Below, piece after piece: positions 24,971 through 32,905 of a DNA stretch of 64,000 bases. A program made the translations under genes and the position numbers. The stretch comes from an uncultured Holophaga sp. (lineage in GTDB: Bacteria > Acidobacteriota > Holophagae > Holophagales > Holophagaceae). Each line of letters opens with the position of its first letter. Position 1 is the stretch's first letter. The notes beneath the pieces are model-generated. The model searched no databases and was not told the DNA's origin. It was given only the letters and a program-made list of their open reading frames with translations. The stretch lies in assembly GCF_963677305.1 (NCBI RefSeq), contig NZ_OY781925.1, positions 3,609,457 through 3,673,456 on the forward strand, in the 5' to 3' direction.

Positions 24971-25546
24971 TCAGATCTTCATGATCTCGGCATCCTTGTG
25001 CTTCACGGTCTCCTCGATCTCCTTGATCATGTCATCCGTGAGCTTCTGGATCTGGTCCAGGGTCTTCTTGGCGGCGTCCTCGGAGACCCCTGCCGTCTTG
25101 TCCTTCTCCAGCTTCTTGACATCGTCATTGGCGTCCCGGCGGACATTGCGGACGGCGGTCTTGATCTCCTCGCCCATCTTGTGGACCACCTTGGTCAGCT
25201 CCCGACGCCGCTCCTCGGTGAGGGCGGGAATGGGCAGGCGGATCACGATGCCGTCGTTGGCGGGGTTCAGGCCCAGCTCGCTCTTGAGAATGGCGGTCTC
25301 GATGGCCTTGATGGAGCTCTTGTCGAAGGGCTGGATCACCAGGGTGGAGGTGTCCGGCACGCTGACCGAGGCCAGCTGGTTCAAGGGCATCTCGGAGCCG
25401 TAGTACTCCACCTGGACGGCGTCGAGGATGCCGGCATTGGCACGACCGGTGCGGACCGTGGCCATCTCCTTGCGGAGGGTCTCCAGCGAATTCTTCATGC
25501 GCTTCTTGGTCTCGGCCAGGATCGAGTCGACAGTTTGGGTGGACAT
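24971..25546 (-). CDS. frr: Ribosome recycling factor
   Basis: Splits post-termination ribosomes together with EF-G. 191 residues, slightly longer than the usual 185. Family blocks: MATVRTGRANAGILDAVQVEYYGS, NDGIVIRLPIPALTEERRREL, and the long C-terminal helix VRNVRRDANDDVKKLEK. The common upstream partners rpsB-tsf-pyrH are not here; a lipoprotein gene ends 69 bp upstream. Confidence 0.97.
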   Translation of the reverse strand: MSTQTVDSILAETKKRMKNSLETLRKEMATVRTGRANAGILDAVQVEYYGSEMPLNQLASVSVPDTSTLVIQPFDKSSIKAIETAILKSELGLNPANDGIVIRLPIPALTEERRRELTKVVHKMGEEIKTAVRNVRRDANDDVKKLEKDKTAGVSEDAAKKTLDQIQKLTDDMIKEIEETVKHKDAEIMKI

Positions 25547-25615
25547 GGCAATCTCCTCACGTTCCGTTTCGTTTCGCAGAGAGCCATCATACCCGAGCAG
25601 GCCCGCTCCAAGGGT

Positions 25616-26113
25616 TCACTGCTCGCCGCGGGCCTTGAAGGGCACTGAGAAGGGCAAACCGAAGGCCTCCAGGGTGGCCCGGCCCTCCACCCGCCAGACC
25701 ACGCCGGGCCCCTTCTCAATGGCTTGGCTGATGGAGGCCCAGTTGCGCCGGATGTCCCGGTAGGTGAAGGTGAGCTCCAACACCACCGAGGCCTCGCTGT
25801 GGGGCTCGAGGGTCAGGCCCTGGGGGAGGTCGAAGGCGCCCACCCGCTTCATCTGCCCCAGCTCGTCCAGTCCCAGGTCCCCTGCAACCCTCCGGGCATG
25901 GAAGCGCACCTCGCTGGGGTTCTCGACCTTGAGCCGGATGCGCACCACCAGGCGGGAGCGATCGAGGGGGAGCGCCATGTCCAGGCGGGGTTCCACACGC
26001 TCAATGCGGTACTTCAGCTGTGAGGCGGCTTTCCGATAGGCCGCTGCGGAGTCCGGCGGCCTGCAGGAGACCAGGGCTGCCAACCCCGGCAGCACCAGCC
26101 AGGCCGCTCTCAT
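25616..26113 (-). CDS. LEA14/WHy-domain-like lipoprotein
   Basis: 165-residue predicted lipoprotein: MRAAWLVLPGLAALVSC gives a signal peptide with lipobox LVSC. The mature part (IERVEPRLDMALPLDRSRLVVRIRLKVENPSEVRF...) has the repeating beta pattern with an N-P motif seen in LEA type-2/WHy domains, which are thought to be stress-related or envelope binding folds. The ATG overlaps the queD stop (TGATG), so the two genes are translationally coupled. Role unknown. Confidence 0.75.
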   Translation of the reverse strand: MRAAWLVLPGLAALVSCRPPDSAAAYRKAASQLKYRIERVEPRLDMALPLDRSRLVVRIRLKVENPSEVRFHARRVAGDLGLDELGQMKRVGAFDLPQGLTLEPHSEASVVLELTFTYRDIRRNWASISQAIEKGPGVVWRVEGRATLEAFGLPFSVPFKARGEQ

Positions 26114-26460
26114 CACTCGCCCCGGTAGACCACGCAGCTGCCTGTGGTCTCGAAGAGCTCGAGCTGGCAGAGGCCCGGGAGGAGCGGCTTGAGCTGCTGC
26201 CAGATCCACACGGAGATGTTCTCCGAAGTGGAAAGGGGAATGAGGTCGTTGAGGAACTTGTGGTCCAGCTGTTCGATCACGGAGGTCTGGACGATGCGGG
26301 TCAGATCCCCGAAGTCCATCACCATCCCGGTCTCGGGGTTTACGGGCCCCTCAATGGAGACATAGAGCCTGTAGCTGTGCCCATGGAGGTTACGGCACTT
26401 GCCCGGGTGATTGTAGATGAAGTGGGCGGACTCGAAGCTGTATTCCTTGCGGAGGATCAT
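26113..26460 (-). CDS. queD: 6-carboxytetrahydropterin synthase QueD
   Basis: Makes 6-carboxy-5,6,7,8-tetrahydropterin from dihydroneopterin triphosphate, second step toward queuosine. 115 residues. Zinc-binding His13, His26 and His28 (AHF, HGH) and catalytic Cys22 in GKCRNLHGH are visible, as is ETTGSCVVY near the C-terminus. The short form is typical of the 6-pyruvoyl-tetrahydropterin synthase family; other queuosine genes are not nearby. Confidence 0.94.
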   Translation of the reverse strand: MILRKEYSFESAHFIYNHPGKCRNLHGHSYRLYVSIEGPVNPETGMVMDFGDLTRIVQTSVIEQLDHKFLNDLIPLSTSENISVWIWQQLKPLLPGLCQLELFETTGSCVVYRGE

Positions 26461-26558
26461 GATTCACCGGGCTTTCTGGATGCGGAAAGGAGAGGAGCCG
26501 CAACCGGCCCCCCTCCTTTGATGATACCTCGTCTCACTCTGTTCGCCCCCGGTGGGGA

Positions 26559-27695
26559 TCACTTCCCAGCGGCGATCTTGGGAGCCATGAGGTTCAGGCC
26601 ATTGCGCTGGAGGTCGAAGACCTGGGAGGCGAGGCTCACCAGCACGGCGGTCTGGAACTCATCACCGCCCTTCTTGTTGGCCCCGATGGGGGGCGGGGTC
26701 AGGGTGAGGGACCTGCGGTCCTTCGGCCAGGAGAGGCCCATGCTGAAGTCCCACTTCACGCTCCGACCGGTCAGCTCACCGGAGATGTGGCTCATGAGGC
26801 CGTCGCCGCCGTAGGAAATCTGGAGGTAGCCGGGCCCCTCCATGCCTTTGCTGCGGTTGGCGATGGTCACGGTCTGGAGGTGGCCATCACCCTGATACTG
26901 GAAGGTCATGGTGGTGTGCACCCCCTGCCCGTCGTTGTTGAAGGACATCTTGTAGGGGAGGTGGGTGGCCTTGTCGTAGCTGATCTCCATGCGGCCCCGC
27001 TTCCAGAAACCGAAGGTCTCCTTCAGGTTCTGCTCGCGCTTGGCCGGGTCATAGGCGCCGGAAGGGGCATAGAAGACCAGGGTCTGGACGGCATGCCCCC
27101 CCTGGGACTCATCCTTGCCGTACGAGGCCTTGAAGGTCGGGGCGTCCACATAGGCGGCCTTGATGTCCAGGACCACCTGGCGGAACCAGCCCATGAAGGA
27201 GAGGGGGGCATCGGCCGGCGGCAGGTCCACCGCCGTGGTATAGGCGTTCTGCTCCTGGCTGTACATGAAGCCCCGGCGACCGACCCGGGTGTAGACGATG
27301 TGACCGAAGTCACCCGAGGTCTCAGTACGGAAGTCGCCATTGGCGTAGTAGCTGCCCTTCAGGGCCAGAGAGGCCTTGCCGCCCTTGGCGGCGATCCCCT
27401 TCAGCTGCCCCTGGCTGAGCTGACTGGCCTTGGCGTTGATGGCCGCAGCCGAGAGGTGGAGCTCCATGGTGCCGTTGACATCCACCGAGCGGCTGTCCTG
27501 GTAGGCCTTGCCGAACCAGGCCCCGTCCACGCTGTCTAGGACCTTCTGGAAGGCCTGGCGCACAGCCTGGGCTTCGGGATTCACCGCAGCCTTGGCGGGG
27601 GATGCAGCCGCCTTGGACTTCGCCGGCCCGGCGACTCCAAAGGCCGGACAGAGTCCGGCAAGCAGGATCAGGGAAATCGGGGCAAACGGTCGCAT
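26559..27695 (-). CDS. Hypothetical secreted protein
   Basis: 378 residues with a clear signal peptide (MRPFAPISLILLAGLCPAFGVAG) and an Ala/Lys-rich linker (about residues 24-45). The mature part is beta-rich (SLALKGSYYANGDFRTETSGDFGHIVYTR...), rich in aromatic residues and Gly, and resembles LolA/outer-membrane-lipoprotein-sorting style beta-sheet proteins only in general pattern. No motif allows a function. It stands between queD and a zinc-ribbon gene, all minus strand; an imperfect GA-rich hairpin lies in the gap after its stop. Confidence 0.7.
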   Translation of the reverse strand: MRPFAPISLILLAGLCPAFGVAGPAKSKAAASPAKAAVNPEAQAVRQAFQKVLDSVDGAWFGKAYQDSRSVDVNGTMELHLSAAAINAKASQLSQGQLKGIAAKGGKASLALKGSYYANGDFRTETSGDFGHIVYTRVGRRGFMYSQEQNAYTTAVDLPPADAPLSFMGWFRQVVLDIKAAYVDAPTFKASYGKDESQGGHAVQTLVFYAPSGAYDPAKREQNLKETFGFWKRGRMEISYDKATHLPYKMSFNNDGQGVHTTMTFQYQGDGHLQTVTIANRSKGMEGPGYLQISYGGDGLMSHISGELTGRSVKWDFSMGLSWPKDRRSLTLTPPPIGANKKGGDEFQTAVLVSLASQVFDLQRNGLNLMAPKIAAGK

Positions 27696-27708
27696 CTTGG
27701 GAGGGCTC

Positions 27709-28107
27709 CTATCTTGAGCGTTTGTGCGGAATCCGGGGTCTGGGTTCCCGCTGGCACTGCTGGGTGTAGCAGATCCGGCAGAGCGCCTTGGAGGGATCAG
27801 GGGGCATGAAGTCCAAAAATTCCGTGGAACCGCAGGACACGCACTTGATCTGGATGAGGATCTGGGAATTGCTCTTGCGGGGGGACTTGTGGACTGGATG
27901 GGCCTTCCGGTAGCAGCCAGGGCAGAGGTAGAACTTCTGCTCGGGAGTCACCTTGAAGGGCTTCCCACAGGTCGCGCAGAGCTTCTCGCGGGTCCCGTCG
28001 GACTCGACGGGACGGCGCTTCTGCACCAGGACAAGGGACTTCTTTACGGGTGTGGAACTCTCCTGCTCGGAGGGCTCAACCGGAGATTCAAGGGGATTGA
28101 TCGTCAT
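27709..28107 (-). CDS. Small zinc-ribbon protein
   Basis: About 132 residues with two CxxC...CxxC zinc-ribbon units: CATCGKPF with YLCPGCYRK, and CVSCGSTE with ALCRICYTQQC. Between them is a basic linker (KAHPVHKSPRKSNSQ) and the C-terminus is very basic (PRPRIPHKRSR), suggesting nucleic-acid binding. The start is uncertain: a GTG four codons earlier (28119) sits 3 nt after AAGGA. Ends 13 bp before the secreted hypothetical gene. Function unknown. Confidence 0.68.
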   Translation of the reverse strand: MTINPLESPVEPSEQESSTPVKKSLVLVQKRRPVESDGTREKLCATCGKPFKVTPEQKFYLCPGCYRKAHPVHKSPRKSNSQILIQIKCVSCGSTEFLDFMPPDPSKALCRICYTQQCQREPRPRIPHKRSR

Positions 28108-28205
28108 GGAGAGTACCACTTTTCCTTGGCTGGCAAAGCAACAAGGATAACACGGGCCCCCGAAGCATGGCTCCGAGGGCCCGGGCTCAGGGCAACTTCG
28201 CCCAA

Positions 28206-30185
28206 CTACTCGGGGTAATTGGCCACCTCACCGATCGATTCGAAGCCATAAGCAAACGAAGCGGGCCCGTCAGGATCCACGGAGCCGCCCGTGGTGTTGA
28301 TGATGTTCTCGAAACCACCGCCCAGGGCAATCACGATGGCCGCCATGCTCCTGAAGGTGACATCGGGGCTGTCCGGAGCTGCAACCATGCTCGACTGATA
28401 AACGGTAACGGGAGCTGGGTTGAGCACGGGGTTGATATGCAGGCTGCCCATCCCCGTGCAGGAGTGGGAAGTCACATTCTGGGTCACCAGATAGTTGGGG
28501 TAGCCATTCAGGCCGTTGTTCATCCAGACCGCCTGGCTGGGGACATCGTGGGGGGGCTCCAGTTCCGAAAACAGGACAGTGCCTCCATTGCCGGCCCAGA
28601 CAACCTGTTCCTTCTCGTAGTGTTCATTCCACAGGCTGAGTCCGGTCACGTTGTCGGCATTGACCACAAGCCCGTGATCCCCAGGGTTGACGGTCCAACC
28701 GTGCCTGTCGTCGGGGCTGATGTCGGCCCGCCAGGTCCATTCATTGTCGATGAGTGTGTAGTCCTGATTGACCTCGACCGTGGTGGTTGCGCCGCCGGCA
28801 ACCATGCGGCCGAGATGGGCATACACGTCAGCCACCGTCGTAGGCTTGGCTGCAAGCCCCGCATTGCTGTTCCCGCCCCGGGTGCCGATCTGCAGCAGCA
28901 CATCGGAATTCTGCGTACCATTCTCAATCGTCAGGGAGGCGATGACGACGTTGGGGACATCGCCGACGGCGATGGCCGCCGTACCGCTCACAGGCATGAC
29001 CGAGGCCAGACCCATGCCCATGACCACCGTGTTCGCCTTGGTCACCTGGATCGGCGCCGTGATCTTGTAGATGCCGGGTGTCAGCAGCAGGTTCTTGCCA
29101 TTGGCAAGCGCGGCGTTGATGGTCGTGATGTCATCCGTCGGCTTCGCAATGAAGAAGGAGGAAAGCGCCAGGGTCTCCCCATCCGCTGCAGTGGTGCCCC
29201 AATGGTGTCCAGAGCTCGTGAAGACGGCATTGGGGACGAATACCTTGTAGGACTCCCCATCCAGGAAGAGGAAGGGCACCTCCCGCGATACGGGCGTGGT
29301 GGGGAGGGCGGTGTAGCAGCCAGGCTCAGTGGCCGTACCTAAAGCGAAATCCGTCGCAGGCGCATTCGGCACCCCGGTGAACAGCCACTGGACGTTGTGT
29401 CCGCGGAGGCTACCGATATCGCAGTCGCGGAAGTAGTACTCCGTCGGAGTATTTTCTATGACGGAATCAGTATTCCACCCCATGCCGCCATCGACCTGGC
29501 CTGAGACCCTGGAATTTTCCAGCAGGTTACCCGCGGTGACAGCGGCGCCCTTCACGTCCAGGTTACCGGCGATATCCACACGCCGGAGGGGACAGGCCTG
29601 GGAGGTCGACCAGCGGAGGGTATGAGCCGCCTCGTCGGCCTGAATCGGGTTGATCTTCACGTTGGCAAGGGAGCGCCAGAAGGTCCGAAGGTTGCCGTTC
29701 ACGGTCAGGTTCCCGTTGATGACGACATCACCAGGCGCACTGCCCAGGCCCTGAACGGTTTCATTGTAACCGACACTCGAGGAAATAAAGCCTGTGGCCG
29801 TTGTCGGATCATCCGCTCCAGCCGCACTGCCATAGGTGCCGGGAAGGAAGTAGACCGCGTTGCGCACCTCGTCATAACCGGTGGACGCTGCCGCGATGGC
29901 CACCAGCTTGGTGTTGATCTCGTCCGTGGTCATGGACGGATCGATGATCGTGACATTGGAACCGAAGTCAGGGTTGGTATCAGCCGCCGCCGTTGATGAG
30001 GAGCTGCCGCCGCAGCCGACCGCGGCAAGAGCAAACATCATCGCGAAGGCACCAAGCGTGGCCTTGGCCTGGCCCCCTCGATCAGCGGACCTAAGCTTCG
30101 CCCGCACACCTTGTTGGCGTATCTCATTTCGACGGGCAGCCCCCTGCCTCCCAGGGAAGCAGGATTGATCCTCATGCAGACACAT
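28206..30185 (-). CDS. Large beta-helix surface lipoprotein
   Basis: 659 residues. GGAGG sits 5 nt before the chosen ATG, which gives an unusually long basic N-region of about 35 residues before the hydrophobic core and lipobox (LAAVGCGGSSS). After a Ser/Ala linker come beta-helix type repeats, for example VINGNLTVNGNLRTFWRSLANVKINPIQ and LLLTPGIYKITAPIQVTKANTVVMGMGLA, reminiscent of GH55/pectate-lyase-like coil proteins. I see no catalytic triad to name an activity. It is divergent from an AraC regulator across an AT-rich region, which suggests it is the regulated target, perhaps for a polysaccharide. Confidence 0.72.
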   Translation of the reverse strand: MCLHEDQSCFPGRQGAARRNEIRQQGVRAKLRSADRGGQAKATLGAFAMMFALAAVGCGGSSSSTAAADTNPDFGSNVTIIDPSMTTDEINTKLVAIAAASTGYDEVRNAVYFLPGTYGSAAGADDPTTATGFISSSVGYNETVQGLGSAPGDVVINGNLTVNGNLRTFWRSLANVKINPIQADEAAHTLRWSTSQACPLRRVDIAGNLDVKGAAVTAGNLLENSRVSGQVDGGMGWNTDSVIENTPTEYYFRDCDIGSLRGHNVQWLFTGVPNAPATDFALGTATEPGCYTALPTTPVSREVPFLFLDGESYKVFVPNAVFTSSGHHWGTTAADGETLALSSFFIAKPTDDITTINAALANGKNLLLTPGIYKITAPIQVTKANTVVMGMGLASVMPVSGTAAIAVGDVPNVVIASLTIENGTQNSDVLLQIGTRGGNSNAGLAAKPTTVADVYAHLGRMVAGGATTTVEVNQDYTLIDNEWTWRADISPDDRHGWTVNPGDHGLVVNADNVTGLSLWNEHYEKEQVVWAGNGGTVLFSELEPPHDVPSQAVWMNNGLNGYPNYLVTQNVTSHSCTGMGSLHINPVLNPAPVTVYQSSMVAAPDSPDVTFRSMAAIVIALGGGFENIINTTGGSVDPDGPASFAYGFESIGEVANYPE

Positions 30186-30635
30186 AGGCACCTCCAGAAA
30201 TTGCCCAGCAGGACAAAAACGATCAATAAATTCAATTCCATGCAATATCTGCACAGAATTCTGGCAACAGTTCACCGGATCGGGCCGACATCCGTTCCGC
30301 ATCGAAACCCAACTGAGGCAATTCGGATGCACAAGTATGAGAAGTTGGAACCAAGGTAAACGCGGCCGGTCACCCCGAACAATGTATCGGTACAGCATTC
30401 ATTGTTGTAATTTCTAGCAACGATCACATTATGATTTATATATTTATATATTCATACAAATCGCCGCATTGCGGTTGTTTTCCGGATTAATTATGTTCAG
30501 GTAATCAACATAAGGGTGTGACAGCCATCACAGACACCGCAGAAGCACGTGGCATCCTGGAGATATGTCACAACACTGGGCTGGCCCAGGTGCCCACCCG
30601 GCACCAAACTGGGCACATTCACCCCTGAGACCATC
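30186..30635. other. 450-bp AT-rich divergent regulatory region
   Basis: Between the lipoprotein gene (minus) and araC-type gene (plus). Composition drops sharply, with runs such as TTTATATATTTATATATTCATAC at 30435-30456. It contains a perfect TGTGA-N6-TCACA site (30517-30532) and the palindrome CCGCATTGCGG (30464-30474), an operator candidate. No ORF with recognisable features. Confidence 0.6.
30517..30532. promoter_or_regulatory. CRP-type binding site, TGTGA-N6-TCACA
   Basis: TGTGACAGCCATCACA matches the CRP/FNR-superfamily consensus palindrome exactly in both half-sites. It lies 104 bp before the AraC-type regulator ATG and 331 bp from the lipoprotein start, so catabolite-type control of either gene is plausible. 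No CRP gene is in the window. Confidence 0.6.
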
Positions 30636-31718
30636 ATGAACATCCAGGAATTCGAAGCCCAGCTTCACGGTCTCACCCCCTTTGAGGAGTTGTGCAGGCA
30701 GATCCACTTCTGCCCGGACCCCGCCCGCCAGAAGGACGATGAAAGCTATCGGAAGCTCCTGGCCAGCCTGGTCGGCAACAACCCAGGAATCCCGCCGCGC
30801 ATCCAGGTGCAACCCGGCTTTGTCACCCTGACAGACACCACCGATGTCTCGGTGGTGCGCCAGATGCGCTACACCCCGGAATTCCTGCACAGCCACGGCA
30901 ATATCGAGGTCATCTACATCTATGAAGGTCAGTGCACCATGCACTCCGCCTTCGGGGATACCCCCCTTCACGAAGGAGATCTCTGCCTGGTCTCTCCGAA
31001 TACCCTCCACTCCCACGGCGTGGAGGATGACACCACCATCATGCTCTATGCCATGATCCGCCGCAGCGCCTTCGATACGGTCTTCTATGACCTGCTGACC
31101 CACGATGACATCATCTCAACCTTCCTGATCAAGACCCTCTACAGCTCCGATGCCAACCAGACGGTCATCTTCCGCACCAAAGGGGATCTGGAGCTGAAAC
31201 GGACCTTCCTGGAGCTCTACTTCGAGTGCGAGCAAAGTCGGCCCCTCCGGGGTGCCATGCTGAACAACCTGAGCCATCGGCTCCTGATCCTCCTGCTGAG
31301 GAACCACCAGGAGTCCGCCGAACTCATCCATGAGGGCAATGCCAAGGAAAGCGCAGCCATGGTCGCCATGCTGCAGTTCGTCCACGATCACTACCGGACG
31401 GTCACCCTGGCCAGCCTGGCATCCAACTTCGGTATCAGCCCCCAGGACATTTCCAGACGATTCAAACGATACACAGGGAAGACCTTCAACGAGACCGTCA
31501 GGGAGATCCGTATCCACAAGGCCGCCAGACTTCTGGATAACCCCAAGCTCTCTCTGGCAGCCATCGCGGCAAGTACCGGCTATACGGATGCCAGCCACCT
31601 TCACAAGGAGTTCAAGCACTTCTACGGCACCACACCAGGGGCCTACCGCCAGAGAGTCATCCCCGACGTCCAGCCCCCTTCAACGACGGGACTGGGCAGT
31701 GAAGAGCCGTCGCTCTGA
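30636..31718 (+). CDS. AraC-family transcriptional regulator with cupin sensor domain
   Basis: 360 residues. N-terminal cupin-like ligand domain (about 50-150: YTPEFLHSHGNIEVIYIYEGQ...LHEGDLCLVSPNTLHSHG) with histidines placed as in sugar- or metal-sensing AraC proteins; C-terminal double helix-turn-helix (TLASLASNFGISPQDISRRFKRYTGKTF and LSLAAIAASTGYTDASHLHKEFKHFYGTTPGAYR). Likely activator of the divergent beta-helix lipoprotein gene. The start lacks a strong Shine-Dalgarno sequence. Its last 39 bases overlap the convergent HAAS-type gene. Confidence 0.88.
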   Translation: MNIQEFEAQLHGLTPFEELCRQIHFCPDPARQKDDESYRKLLASLVGNNPGIPPRIQVQPGFVTLTDTTDVSVVRQMRYTPEFLHSHGNIEVIYIYEGQCTMHSAFGDTPLHEGDLCLVSPNTLHSHGVEDDTTIMLYAMIRRSAFDTVFYDLLTHDDIISTFLIKTLYSSDANQTVIFRTKGDLELKRTFLELYFECEQSRPLRGAMLNNLSHRLLILLLRNHQESAELIHEGNAKESAAMVAMLQFVHDHYRTVTLASLASNFGISPQDISRRFKRYTGKTFNETVREIRIHKAARLLDNPKLSLAAIAASTGYTDASHLHKEFKHFYGTTPGAYRQRVIPDVQPPSTTGLGSEEPSL

Positions 31719-32435
31719 CAGGAAGCGACGCAGAAAAAGCACGCCCATGACGGCCAGGGCCAAGAACATGTTGAAGCTGGACTCCAGCACCCAGTCGTAG
31801 GTCTGCATCCGCTGCACAACGATGACTTCCATGAAGGCATCGAAGAGCGTGAAGGCCGCCACCTCACCGAAGAGCTGCCAAGCGGGCCGGGACTGGGAGT
31901 GACGCTCCAGCAGGTAGCCGGTATAGGAACCGTAGTAGATCCGGGTCATCACAAAGCCCTTGGTGGAGGTGAAACCCAGGGGGATGGCCATGATGGTGCC
32001 GAAGACGGCGGCCAGGAACACCCGTCCCTCCACCCCGGGACGCCTCCAGAAGGGACGCACCAGGAACATGCCGGTTCCGACCACCAGGCCATGGATGATC
32101 CCGAAGGCCAAGCCCTGGTACCAGGCCCACCCGTATTGCAGCCAAAGGAGACCCCCCGTAGCGAGCCCAAGCAGGCTCCCTGCCAGGAGGGCAGTCTCGC
32201 TGCGATACTGGGAGTCCCCGTCCTCCTGCTCGAAGAGGACCTTGGCCAGCTCGTCGGGGCTCTCCTTGACCGCCAGGAGGGCCGCCACCTCGACCTCGGA
32301 CTCGAGGCCCTTGGCCTCGATCTCGTCGAGCAGGTGGCTCTCAAGCTCCCGAAGGAAGAGTCTCCGCTTCCCGCCCCTGAGGCCTCCGAGCCCACTCTCC
32401 ACACTCGCGAGGTACTGCTTCAGGGCTTCATGCAT
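31680..32435 (-). CDS. HAAS-domain (DUF1700-like) membrane protein
   Basis: 251 residues. N-terminal helical domain (HEALKQYLASVESGL...RLFLRELESHLLDEIEAKG, about residues 1-70) of the HAAS type, followed by about five to six membrane helices. Proteins of this kind usually sit next to a PadR regulator, as here (24 bp downstream of padR), and appear to work with it in envelope-stress or transporter control. The start at 32435 has only a weak ribosome binding site. Overlaps the 3' end of the AraC-type gene on the opposite strand by 39 bp. Confidence 0.75.
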   Translation of the reverse strand: MHEALKQYLASVESGLGGLRGGKRRLFLRELESHLLDEIEAKGLESEVEVAALLAVKESPDELAKVLFEQEDGDSQYRSETALLAGSLLGLATGGLLWLQYGWAWYQGLAFGIIHGLVVGTGMFLVRPFWRRPGVEGRVFLAAVFGTIMAIPLGFTSTKGFVMTRIYYGSYTGYLLERHSQSRPAWQLFGEVAAFTLFDAFMEVIVVQRMQTYDWVLESSFNMFLALAVMGVLFLRRFLSERRLFTAQSRR

Positions 32436-32458
32436 GGGCCGCCCGCAGGGAACCGGTT

Positions 32459-32785
32459 TCAGTCTCTGGAGCCGACGAATGCCTCCACCATGGCGACAAA
32501 GCGACTCCACTCCTGCTTCTTGTCCGCCAGGAAGGCGGCACCGGCAGGCTGAAGAGCATAATAGCGCCGTTCACGTCCATTGGGCTGGGTCTGCCAGTAG
32601 CTCGTGATGAACTCCGTGGCCTCCAGCTTGTGCAGGGCGGGGTAGAGGGCGCCCTCCTTGAGGGTATAGGTGCCGCCGGTGCGCTCCCGCACCGTCTCGA
32701 TGATCTGGTAGCCGTACATGGGCCCGTCCGCCAGCAGCGAGAGCAGCAGGAGTGGGGTGCTTCCTTTGAGGAGTTCACGGTCCAT
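32459..32785 (-). CDS. PadR-family transcriptional regulator
   Basis: 108-residue winged-helix repressor. The signature LLLLSLLADGPMYGYQIIETV and LKEGALYPALHKLEATEFITSYW are standard PadR blocks; PNGRERRYYALQPAGAAFL forms the wing. ATG chosen 9 nt after AGGGG; a TTG two codons earlier is possible. Lies upstream of and co-directional with the HAAS membrane protein, and 120 bp downstream of a four-gene ABC exporter it might control. Confidence 0.9.
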   Translation of the reverse strand: MDRELLKGSTPLLLLSLLADGPMYGYQIIETVRERTGGTYTLKEGALYPALHKLEATEFITSYWQTQPNGRERRYYALQPAGAAFLADKKQEWSRFVAMVEAFVGSRD

Positions 32786-32905
32786 CTTCAATTTCCCCTT
32801 GCCCTTCTATACTGCCTCGCGACGCGATGGTTTAGAAGTCTTTTTTCCAATATTGACGCCCATCTGCCAGCCCCTTCTGAGCAGGGGAGGACAACCCCTG
32901 AGCCC

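Noticed and set aside
26486..26519. GA-rich imperfect hairpin after the 378-residue secreted protein gene
   Set aside because: AAAGGAG...CTCCTTT could pair but has mismatches and no T-tract, and queD regulatory sequence also lies here; not called as a terminator.
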